From Clostridium sp. Marseille-P299 (GTDB lineage: Bacteria > Bacillota > Clostridia > Lachnospirales > Lachnospiraceae): a DNA stretch of 64,000 bases. The notes under the pieces were generated by a model. The model was not told the origin of the DNA, made no database searches, and saw only the letters and a list, made by a program, of their open reading frames with translations. The stretch lies in NCBI RefSeq assembly GCF_900078195.1, contig NZ_FJVE01000005.1:263001-327000 (forward strand), given 5' to 3'. Positions 54,715 to 63,700 of the stretch are shown piece after piece. Position 1 is the first letter of the stretch. The number at the start of each line of letters is the position of its first letter. The position numbers and the translations under genes were made by a program.

Positions 54715-54779
54715 ATAAGCCTCCAAGCTTTGTTCTTAATTCGAATAACATTAGCTTAATATTTATATTTATATTAATT

Positions 54780-54899
54780 TTCTTTTAAGGTCTCATTTGG
54801 TAACTCTTTTATTAGCTCTTTTAAAAACTCTTTGGACTCCTCTTTTAACAACTCTTTTAATAGCTCTTTTAATATCTCATTTATTAGCTCTTTTAATAC
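54780..54899. repeat. Tandem repeat, 12 bp x about 10, between trpD and trpC
   Basis: Consecutive units of the form CTCTTTTAAxAx run from 54780 to 54899: nine near-perfect 12-base units from 54792 plus one degenerate unit. The rightmost unit overlaps the trpD stop codon. On the minus strand the array is an open frame (54777-54899, stop at 54774-54776) encoding a repeated LKEL-type tetrapeptide. No ATG precedes it; the only start-like codon is a TTG at 54849-54851. Confidence 0.92.
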
Positions 54900-55903
54900 T
54901 TATTCGATAATTCAATAAAACGCTCAAGTTGATGGTAAGCTTTTTTACTATCAATCATTTCTGCAGCAATGTCCATCGCCTGTCTTAATGAAATTTTATC
55001 TTTTACCATATAGATACAAGCTGCAGCATTCATTAGAACTGCATTTCTTTTTGGTCCTTTTTCACCCATTAAAATAGCCTTTGTTATCTCTGCGTTTTCC
55101 TTAGAATCACCACCTAGTAATTCTTCTTTTGCACACTTTTCAAATCCAAACTGCTCTGGCTCTATCAGATATCCATAAATGCTTCCATCACGTATTTCAC
55201 AGCAAGTAGTACTTGCACTAATTGATATTTCATCTAATCCATCTTTACCGTATACAACCATGCCTCTTTTTACTCCAAGTCTTACAAGCACTTCTGCTAA
55301 AGGTCTTACAAGGGTTTCATCATAAACACCAAGCAATTGATAATTCGCTCCAGCAGGATTTGCAAGTGGTCCTAAGATATTGAAAATAGTACGAATTCCA
55401 AGCTCTTTGCGAACAGGAGCAACATATTTCATCGCGCTATGATAGGTTTGTGCAAACATAAAGCAAAGTCCTATTTCTTTTAATATCTCGGTACTCTGCG
55501 TTGGCGAAACCATTATATTAACTCCCAGTGCTTCTAATACATCAGCTGAGCCACATCGACTAGAAACACTACGATTTCCATGCTTGGCAACTGGTATTCC
55601 TGCTGCTGAAACAACAAAACTGGCCGTTGTTGAAATATTAAAACTGTTTGCCTCATCTCCTCCAGTTCCTACAATTTCAAGTACCTCCATGTCATGAAGT
55701 AATTTCGTACAATGTTTTCTCATTCCAGCGGCACTTGCTGTAATTTCTTCAATGGTTTCTCCCTTCATACGAAGGCCCGTAAGATACGCACCAATATGAA
55801 TTGGTGATGCTGTACCGCTCATGATTTCATCCATTACCACCTCTGCTGTTTCATAGGATAAGTCATTGTTATTAACTAATTGATAAATTGCATCTTTGAT
55901 CAT
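54893..55903 (-). CDS. trpD: Anthranilate phosphoribosyltransferase
   Basis: 336 residues, ATG behind AAGGAGGAATT. VGTGGDEANSFNISTTAS with the PRPP-binding GTGGD, KHGNRSVSSRCGSADVLEALG, and EIGLCFMFAQTYHSAMKYV are diagnostic. Ends in ELSNKY just where the 12-bp repeat array begins. Confidence 0.96.
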   Translation of the reverse strand: MIKDAIYQLVNNNDLSYETAEVVMDEIMSGTASPIHIGAYLTGLRMKGETIEEITASAAGMRKHCTKLLHDMEVLEIVGTGGDEANSFNISTTASFVVSAAGIPVAKHGNRSVSSRCGSADVLEALGVNIMVSPTQSTEILKEIGLCFMFAQTYHSAMKYVAPVRKELGIRTIFNILGPLANPAGANYQLLGVYDETLVRPLAEVLVRLGVKRGMVVYGKDGLDEISISASTTCCEIRDGSIYGYLIEPEQFGFEKCAKEELLGGDSKENAEITKAILMGEKGPKRNAVLMNAAACIYMVKDKISLRQAMDIAAEMIDSKKAYHQLERFIELSNKY

Positions 55904-55993
55904 TATGAATTCCTCCTTGTTTAACTCTTTTAACTACTTAATATTGTATTTAGCGCTGATTATACGCTATTTATTTCATTTAATCATACTCAA

Positions 55994-56581
55994 CTATCCA
56001 AGAAAATTCTCAAGTATCCTTTTTCCCTCAGGAGTCAGAACGGATTCCGGGTGAAATTGTAACCCGTAGATATCATACTTTTTATGCTTAACCGCCATAA
56101 CTTCTCCGTCTTTGGTTTCTGCTATAATATCTAGCTCTTTTGGAATACTTTCCTTATCTACTGCAAGGGAGTGATATCTTGCAACTAAACATCCATCCGT
56201 AATCCCTTTAAAAATTGGATCCATACTTACGGTTATTTCACTTTGCTTGCCATGCATTAATTCTTTTGCATACGTAATGGTTGCACCAAAGGCCTCGCAA
56301 ATTCCTTGATGTCCAAGGCAAACACCTAAAATTTTTGCCTTACCTTTCATATGAAGTACTAAATCTTCACAAACACCTGCATCCCTTGGCCTTCCTGGTC
56401 CGGGTGATAAAATAATATAATCTGGTGCCATCTTTTCTATTTCATCTATGTTACATTCATCATTGCGAATTACATGAATTTCTTCAAACTTTCCTACCTC
56501 TTCTTTTTCTTTGCAAATACTCCCCACTAACTGGACCAAATTATAGGAAAAGCTATCATAATTATCAATTAATAGAATCAT
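55994..56581 (-). CDS. trpG: Anthranilate synthase glutaminase component
   Basis: 195 residues; ATG overlaps the trpE stop as ATGA. Class I amidotransferase with oxyanion loop LSPGPGRPRDAG, nucleophile Cys in LGVCLGHQGI near residue 80, and His-Glu in QFHPESVLT near 170. It supplies ammonia to TrpE. Confidence 0.95.
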   Translation of the reverse strand: MILLIDNYDSFSYNLVQLVGSICKEKEEVGKFEEIHVIRNDECNIDEIEKMAPDYIILSPGPGRPRDAGVCEDLVLHMKGKAKILGVCLGHQGICEAFGATITYAKELMHGKQSEITVSMDPIFKGITDGCLVARYHSLAVDKESIPKELDIIAETKDGEVMAVKHKKYDIYGLQFHPESVLTPEGKRILENFLG

Positions 56582-58038
56582 ATATCACTCACCTCATTTG
56601 CCCTTTTGATTGCATCTATAACTGCACTTGCCTTATTTTCAGTCTCTTCGTATTCAAGCTCTGGTACACTATCTGCTACGATACCTGCTCCCGCTTGCAC
56701 ATATACCTTATCACCTCTTTTTATCGCAGTTCGAATCGCAATGCAAACATCTAAGTTCCCAGATAAATCTAAATATCCGATTGCTCCTCCATAAATTCCT
56801 CTTGGAACCTGTTCTAACTCATTAATAATTTCAACTGCTCGATATTTTGGTGCTCCAGATAAGGTTCCTGCTGGTAATAAAGCAGCTACTGTATCAAGGC
56901 CATCCTTATCCACCCTTAAATGACCACCAACCACAGACGCAATATGCATTACCTTTGAAAAACGATGGATTTTCATATATTCCTCTACAAGAACACTGCC
57001 ATAACGTGCCACCTTACCCATATCATTTCTTGCTAAATCAACTAACATATTGTGTTCTGCTAGCTCTTTTTCATCCTTTAACAAATCTTCTTCAAATTGC
57101 CTATCTTCTACCTCATCCCTTCCTCGTTTCCTTGTTCCTGCAACTGGAAACGTGGTAAGTTTTCCTTCTTCTAATTTCACCATAGTTTCTGGTGAGGTCC
57201 CTGCTATTTGTACATCTTCACATTGGATAAAATACATATACGGAGATGGATTTGTTGTGCGCAATACGCGGTAGGCATTTAGTAAACTACTTGAATATTT
57301 AGCCTCAAATCTTCTTGAGATAACACCTTGAAAAATATCACCTTCTCTGATATATTCTTTTGTTTTTTCTACCATCTTACAATACTCCTCTTTCGTAGTA
57401 TTGCAATAGAACTCTGCCTGTTCATTTATCTTCTGCTTTTTTAGTGGTATATTATCTTGTATGAAATATATAATTTTCTCTATCTCAAGAAGTGCTGCCT
57501 GATAGCCTTGTTCCTCTTCCTCCGCTTTGAAATTGACAATGATATTAATCTTTTGTTTTAAATGATCATAAGCAATAACCTTATCAAACAACATCAAATG
57601 ATAATCATCGTATTCATTCTCCTTTAGCTTTAGCTTTGGTTCTGTGTATTGAATCATTTCATATGAAAAATAACCTACAAAGCCACCGGCAAAGGTCGGA
57701 AGTCCACTGATTCGAGGAGCTTTATATTGTTGCAATAACTCTTTTAGAGCTTTCATCGGTGCGACTTTTTCTTTCTTCTCAATGGCTCCACTTTTTATTG
57801 TAACTTCACCTTTACTTGCACTTACATGAAGTAAGGGTTGCATTCCTAAAAAAGAGTATCTTCCCCATCTCTCGCCACCTTCAACACTTTCAAGCAAATA
57901 GTAGTTTTTATCAATCTGTGCTATCTTACGAAGTAAGGTAATTGGAGTAATTGCATCTGCATAAATTTCTTTGCAAACAGGAATGAATTGATAATCTTCG
58001 AAAAACTTACTCGCTTGTTCATAACTTGGAATCACCAT
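56578..58038 (-). CDS. trpE: Anthranilate synthase component I
   Basis: 486 residues; ATG behind AAGGAGAATAAG. Chorismate-binding domain features: [78 protein letters not shown] and [11 protein letters not shown]. The N-terminal [18 protein letters not shown] includes the Ser-type region expected for feedback by tryptophan. First gene of the operon, controlled by the T-box upstream. Confidence 0.96.
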   Translation of the reverse strand: MVIPSYEQASKFFEDYQFIPVCKEIYADAITPITLLRKIAQIDKNYYLLESVEGGERWGRYSFLGMQPLLHVSASKGEVTIKSGAIEKKEKVAPMKALKELLQQYKAPRISGLPTFAGGFVGYFSYEMIQYTEPKLKLKENEYDDYHLMLFDKVIAYDHLKQKINIIVNFKAEEEEQGYQAALLEIEKIIYFIQDNIPLKKQKINEQAEFYCNTTKEEYCKMVEKTKEYIREGDIFQGVISRRFEAKYSSSLLNAYRVLRTTNPSPYMYFIQCEDVQIAGTSPETMVKLEEGKLTTFPVAGTRKRGRDEVEDRQFEEDLLKDEKELAEHNMLVDLARNDMGKVARYGSVLVEEYMKIHRFSKVMHIASVVGGHLRVDKDGLDTVAALLPAGTLSGAPKYRAVEIINELEQVPRGIYGGAIGYLDLSGNLDVCIAIRTAIKRGDKVYVQAGAGIVADSVPELEYEETENKASAVIDAIKRANEVSDI

Positions 58039-58055
58039 ATCTTATTCTCCTTTTT

Positions 58056-58104
58056 AAGTTAATAATAAAGTTAATAATAAAAGTTATAACGAAAGTTAAT
58101 AATG
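58056..58104. repeat. Tandem repeat, 12 bp x 4, between T-box and trpE
   Basis: AAGTTAATAATA at 58056-58067 and 58068-58079, then one extra A, AAGTTATAACGA (58081-58092) and AAGTTAATAATG (58093-58104). It lies in the trpE 5' untranslated region, 17 bases from the ATG and next to its ribosome binding site. Confidence 0.85.
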
Positions 58105-58174
58105 ACTCTTTGTATACAAAGTGGCGTTTGATTTAAAGCTCTCCTTTCTTTTATGTTATAGGACAAGTACAATA

Positions 58175-58471
58175 AAAAAAGCTTCTGCCCCTATAAAGGG
58201 ACAAAAGCTTATAACTTCTGCGATACCACCCAAATTGATGCCAATTGGCATCCACTCTATTTGTATACAAACATATACACCCCGCTGATAACGGTCAGGG
58301 TCCCCGTTGACGTCTACTCCCTTACGGTTTCAAGTCACCCTCACAAGTCCATTCCATAAATTCTACGGATAATAAAATCCTGTCTTGCCGTATCACACCA
58401 ACCACGGCTCTCTGTAAAGACTTCCTTTACTTACTACTCTTGTTCATCGGTTTATTTGGTACTATTTATTT
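58175..58471 (-). ncRNA. T-box leader, tryptophan type, upstream of the trp operon
   Basis: On the minus strand the leader contains GGGTGGTATCGC (core at 58220-58231), K-turn-like AGAGAG, and TGG followed by A in ATGGAATGGACTTG (58349-58351) as a tryptophan specifier. The terminator pairs AAGCTTTTGTCCC with GGGGCAGAAGCTT-type sequence (about 58178-58212) and ends in a T-run. Stem I is clearly formed before it. This couples trp transcription to uncharged tRNA-Trp. Confidence 0.93.
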
Positions 58472-58477
58472 TTGTAA

Positions 58478-58506
58478 AGTATAAATGAACTGGTATTTAA
58501 TGTCAA
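58478..58506 (-). promoter_or_regulatory. Promoter of the trp operon
   Basis: On the minus strand consensus TTGACA (58501-58506), 17-base spacer and TATACT (58478-58483). Confidence 0.85.
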
Positions 58507-58625
58507 TACCTAATTTTAATTATTTTATTGACCTTTTTTAATACTCAATATTTCTATTGTATCTATTTGCTTAGTACTTTTCTGAATATTACTGCTTATT
58601 AATGTATGATACCTAAGTATTTATA

Positions 58626-58755
58626 TAGGATTCTTATCTAATTAAGATACTTACGAGATTATGTAAGATTCTTATCTATCTTTATAAGATTCTTACGCGA
58701 TTATATAAGATTCTTACACAATTTTATAAGATCCTTACGAAATTATGTAAGAATA
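58626..58755. repeat. Tandem repeat, 21 bp x 5 plus partial units, between fliS and trp promoter
   Basis: Units start with TAAGATTCTTA or close variants at 58643, 58664, 58685, 58706 and 58727; a partial unit begins at 58626 and another at 58748. The second halves alternate between ACGxGATTATx and similar text. The array ends exactly at the fliS stop codon (58756). Confidence 0.92.
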
Positions 58756-59235
58756 CTATGCTTTGAATCCGCGATTTTGATCATATGAGTTTAAATAAGA
58801 CTCATTTAAAGTGCCCTTACCATAAGTAAGACCCGCATATACTTGTTGGGTATTTACCATGACAGGACCAGAGGTATCTTGTTTGCTAATCTCTGAAAAC
58901 GCTACTTGTAATTTCGTTATAACAGAAACTACGGAACTAAGTAAAGTAGCATCCTTTTTCATCTGCGCGGCAATTAAAGTTTTATTCACATAAGAATATA
59001 AACTTAACAAATCACGAGAAAGAGAAATTCTATAATCCAGTGTTGCCATTAACTCATTTACACATTTTCCAGCGTGCTTTAGCTCCTGAAAATATGCATT
59101 CAGATCTCCTTCTATAAAATATCGATTCGCCTCTTTTATATCAGACAAAAGGATATCGTATAAAATAACAACAAGTTCTGTTTTCGATGCTTGCGTTACA
59201 CGCAAAGTAAACTCTTGTATTTTATCCTTTTCCAT
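58756..59235 (-). CDS. fliS: Flagellar protein FliS (flagellin chaperone)
   Basis: 159 residues, ATG behind AAAGGTGT. The start FTLRVTQASKTELVVILYDILLSDIKEA matches the FliS helix-bundle family, where the YDILL-type helix binds the flagellin C-terminus; the rest is helical with a disordered tail (SGPVMVNTQQ, GYGKGTLNESYLNSYDQN). It lies 19 bases after the flagellin gene, consistent with cotranscription and a secretion-chaperone role. Confidence 0.85.
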   Translation of the reverse strand: MEKDKIQEFTLRVTQASKTELVVILYDILLSDIKEANRYFIEGDLNAYFQELKHAGKCVNELMATLDYRISLSRDLLSLYSYVNKTLIAAQMKKDATLLSSVVSVITKLQVAFSEISKQDTSGPVMVNTQQVYAGLTYGKGTLNESYLNSYDQNRGFKA

Positions 59236-59254
59236 CTTTTACACCTTTACTTTA

Positions 59255-60757
59255 TTAACCTTGTAATAATGTTAAAATCATCTGTGGTCTTTCATTTGCC
59301 TGTGCAAGCATTGATGTTCCTGCTTGTGCTAACACGTTTTGTTGTGTATAAGTTGCCATTTCTTCAGCCATATCTACATCTTCAATTCTTGATAATGCTT
59401 CTGTAATGTTTTCAGAAGATACATCTAAGTTTGCAATTGCATGGTCTAAACGATTTTGATATGCTCCTAATTTTGCACGAATAGATGTTACTTGATTTAC
59501 AGCATTATCAAGAATAGTAATTGCCTCTTGTGCGCCTTTTTCTGTATTCACATTAACAACATCTGTTCCAAGGGTTGTTGTATCCACACGTGGAATTTTA
59601 ACTGTCATTGTCTGTCCTTCATTTGCACCTATTTGTAAATCCATTGGACCTGCCTCTAAAACCGTAATAGATACATCATGATCTGTACCATCTACTTGAT
59701 TGGCAGTACCACCATTCACTGTAGCATCTGTAAATTTTGTCTCAGCTGCGCCTGGTGTAGCCCTAAATTTTACCTCAAAGTTATTATTATCTGTAACCGT
59801 TAATATATTTCCCCTCGCACTAATCGTAGCTGTTTGTGAAAATCCATCTCCTAGGGTAGCTTTTGCATCAATGCCTGTGGCTTTTGCCCCTTGGCTACTT
59901 AAGTTAAATAACTTACATAATTCTTGGTTATCACAGTTGATTTCAATGCTTTGGCTTGAGCCGTATGCATTAGAAACAAAAATCAGCTCACTATCTACAC
60001 TACCTAATTCTACCTGTTCGTAATTTGCATACTCTGGATCATCCCCACCTGGTTTTCCTGCAAACACCTTAATATTCATAGCATCTCCAGCAGTACGAAT
60101 CTTTTCATATACCTCTGCTAATGTATCACCAACTTCGACTTCTACTTCCATGCCATTGATATTAAGAATTCCATTTTCACCATCTTTAATCTCGTAATTA
60201 GGATCATCTAATTTAAACCCACTAAGAACAGCCTGTCTTGCATCTTGTACAATCGTTAACTCCATATTAGATGCTGTAACGGTATCTGATAATGAAATTA
60301 ATTGCACTTTATTACTACTAGAATACGACTGATTATCTACGCTACCATCTAATAAAGTCTTTGTGTTAAACTCAGTGGAAGTTGAAATACGATTTATTTC
60401 ACTATTTAATTGATCGATTTCTGCTTGAATTGCAGCGCGATCCTCTGCTGTATTGGTACCATTGGATGCTTGAACTGCAAGCTCTCTTGCCCTTTGAAGC
60501 ATTGCATTTACTTCATTTAGGGCACCTTCTGCTGTTTGAATCACGGAGATACCATCAGAACCGTTTCTTGAAGCTTGATCAAGTCCATCAATCTGAGTTC
60601 TCATTTTTTTAGAAATTGCCATTCCTGCTGCATCATCGGCTGCTCTATTAATACGATATCCGGAGGATAATCTCTCCAAACTTTTATCTAATGCTGAATT
60701 TGTACGAAATAATTGATTGTTAGCTTTAATCGCTGACATATTATGATTGATTCTCAT
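59255..60757 (-). CDS. fliC: Flagellin
   Basis: 500 residues. The conserved N-terminus MRINHNMSAIKANNQLFRTN and following SGYRINRAADDAAGMAISKKM, and the conserved C-terminus with DVDMAEEMATYTQQNVLAQAGTSMLAQANERPQMIL, form the filament core. The middle (about 180-400) is a variable beta-rich surface region. The gene follows the large flagellar protein by 20 bases, with AAAGGA for ribosome binding. I could not find a sigma-28 promoter (TAAA-N15-CCGATAA) in the short gap, so transcription may come from further upstream. Confidence 0.97.
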   Translation of the reverse strand: MRINHNMSAIKANNQLFRTNSALDKSLERLSSGYRINRAADDAAGMAISKKMRTQIDGLDQASRNGSDGISVIQTAEGALNEVNAMLQRARELAVQASNGTNTAEDRAAIQAEIDQLNSEINRISTSTEFNTKTLLDGSVDNQSYSSSNKVQLISLSDTVTASNMELTIVQDARQAVLSGFKLDDPNYEIKDGENGILNINGMEVEVEVGDTLAEVYEKIRTAGDAMNIKVFAGKPGGDDPEYANYEQVELGSVDSELIFVSNAYGSSQSIEINCDNQELCKLFNLSSQGAKATGIDAKATLGDGFSQTATISARGNILTVTDNNNFEVKFRATPGAAETKFTDATVNGGTANQVDGTDHDVSITVLEAGPMDLQIGANEGQTMTVKIPRVDTTTLGTDVVNVNTEKGAQEAITILDNAVNQVTSIRAKLGAYQNRLDHAIANLDVSSENITEALSRIEDVDMAEEMATYTQQNVLAQAGTSMLAQANERPQMILTLLQG

Positions 60758-60777
60758 GTTTATTACCGAATCCTTTC

Positions 60778-63700
60778 TTATGGGTTTTTCTTACTACCGC
60801 TCCAATTTTGAATGTGCTCTACGACTGCTTTTGCCGCCAGATACAACTCATTTGTTGATGTGTTATTTGTTGAATTTATAGCTGATTCACTTTCATTTGT
60901 TGCTTTATATATGCTTCCATTTTTAAAAATAAATTTATTATTACTTACAGGACTTGAAACATAGTAAAGTTCCTCTATATTAAAACCTAAGCCTTTTAGG
61001 TGATTACTTAGCTCATCTTCCTGATTTTTAAGCTCAGAAACAACACCTTTACTTTCTGCTGTTATAAAACATTTCACCTGCTTATTATCAATAGATAACT
61101 CAGCACTCACTGTTCCATAAGTCTCATTCGGGATTTTAATCCTAACCCTTCCTTTATCTTCTGACTCATGAATTACTGTTAGATTCATAGCCATAATTCC
61201 ATCGGAGGTTTCCATTGGTATGTTAAAGTACTCTTTCTTACTTAGATTTAATGTTAATGGCAGTGCATTTCGAATGCTATTCATAAGCTGTAAATCTGCA
61301 ATGTTTAAATTGTCCTCTTCTAAAGCTTTTCCCAACAAATTCTCTGTTTCCGTCTTTAAATGATCAAACATTGAAGTCAGCTTTTCCGGATCATCTATAG
61401 CATCTGTAAAATGTCTGATATCCCCTAGACTAGGATACTTACCTTCCCCATTCTCACTAGCATTTGTATCTATGCTTTTATTTTTAAGGCTTTTTGTAAG
61501 TTCATTAATATTTTGATATAAACTAGCTGGATTCTCACCCATTTCCTTAGCAGCGATTAAATTATTAATACTACTAGAAATCTCATATTCTTTTAAGAAC
61601 TGCTGCTCTAACTCTGTATTATTACTTACGGTCTGAAGTTGCTCCATACGATTTCTTATGACTGGATCGTTCGTTGCATCTGTTTTAACTAAGTCAAACT
61701 CTTCTTTTAAACGTTCTAAACTAATATCTCCTAAGTTCTCACCAAATATCTTAACCGACTCATCTACTTTATCTGGTGAAATCTCTTTCAGTAACTGAGA
61801 AAGTATATTTTTTTGATACCAGGTTTCATCACTTTCTACCATACTGCTATCATTTGGGCTATTGTATGCCGCATTGATTTGTTCTGTAATTGATTCTCCT
61901 GCTTTTGCAAGGGAAACAAGTGAGCCAAAATCATCATTGATAGACGTATCCACCGTACCACGATTTTTTGTTCGAACTGCCGTTAATAAATTATTTAAAG
62001 TTACTTCTTGCCCTGCTTTTACAAGGGCACCAATGGCTGCACCATCGGACTTATCAATTTGATTCAAGAGACGATATATTCCAATGTAGGATTTTCTCTC
62101 ATCTTTCGTTAACTCTTTATTATCTTCAAGTCGTACCAAGTATTCACTAAAGCTTTCTTCTCTTGACCCTCCATCTCTTTCCTGAATTGATTTGGCTAAT
62201 TCATTGATTTCATCGATGGGCATCTGCAAAGGATTGATACCCTCCTTTATTAAAGTAGCCGTCACTGGAGGATTTAAATTCGTAAATAATTCATTTACTT
62301 TTGCATCATAAACCTTCATTGCTTGAATGTTTTCTTCGTTTATTTCAATGCTATTGTATCCTAATATTCGAACTGCACGCCTATTTGCATTTGTTAGATC
62401 AAGATTTAATTGTTCTAACATTTCATCTACATGTTCAAATGCCTTTACAATAGAATCTCCCAGATCAGACCTTGGTTTCGTCATTAAGGCCTCATAAGAT
62501 TCTCCTGCATTCTTAAAGCGTTCTGTATATGTATTACCTATCTCAGTTAGGCTTTGTATCGTCTGAAGATTTCTACTTGTATAAGTACTACCAAGTATAG
62601 CACTGGGTGCTTCCTGTAAACTCTTTAAGCTTTCCGATGTTTCCTTAAGTAAAGAAAGATGTTCTTCCCCTGCCCCTACTTCTTTTAACAAGTTTTTATA
62701 ATAAGAATCCTCAATTGTTTTTAATTCATCTACTACTTGGGATAGATTTTCTGTCTCTACCTGAAATCCTTTGATCAGCATTTTATTACAAGATTCCGTT
62801 GTCATTTTCAAACGGATTTCCTCTAATTGACGCTTTGCTGTTATGTACTGTATTGAGTCTTTATTTACATCAAGCTCGGAAGAAGCGTTAGGATTTTGTA
62901 GAATCTCATCTTGAGCCTCATTTAACTCCTTAAGGGTAAGTTTTGCTGCTCCCTCCTCTGTCAGGTCCAAACTTTCTGCTTTCGTTTGCTTCTTATAAAA
63001 TGCAAGCAAAAGTCCATCTTCAGTTATTTTGTTTACATTACCTACAATTCTTGATGCAGCTTCACTGTTATCTTCATATACTAGTGTATTTCCTATATTA
63101 CTTCCATTACGAATCATACGTGCTTCTGATTGAAGTGCAAAGTTAACAAAATCCCCTTCTTTCATTTTATCAAGAAACTTTTTGTATTTGATATTTTCCC
63201 CGGTTATAGGCAAATCTCTATCAATTAACCATCGAGCAGTTGTTAAATTATTCTCATCAACAGGAAGTCCCGCTTCTGTAATAACATTTGTTACTACATC
63301 AACGAGTTCCTCCCATGCTTCCTCCTTAGAATCTAGATTTTCTTTGGAACCACTATGCACTGCTTTATAAATATTTTGTGCCGTTGGCTCTAACTCGTTA
63401 CGAATTAAATAGGCACTGGATGCATCTGATATTTTGCCAGCTTCTTTCGCTAGGTTCATGGTGGAAAGCATTCGTTCAACGTTTTCTTTTGTTACTGGAA
63501 GGTCAAGCTCAACTAATTTATTTGCAATCATATTCGCGGCCGTGGTATCTGAAACCATTCCACGTACACTTGCTTCAACAGACTCTCTTAATTTTTCCAT
63601 TTGCTCTGTTTGATTTTCGATACCTTTTTGCTTTAGACTCTTTTGCTCCTTTATACGATCTAATGCACGTGACAAACGTTCTTGATTGAATTTTTCTAAG

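Noticed and set aside
58626..58755. CRISPR array
   Set aside because: Units of 21 bp follow one another without spacers, and no cas genes are present. The same holds for the 12- and 15-bp arrays.
60758..60777. Sigma-28 promoter directly before flagellin
   Set aside because: Only 20 bases lie between the genes and no TAAA/CCGATAA pair was found in or just upstream of the gap.
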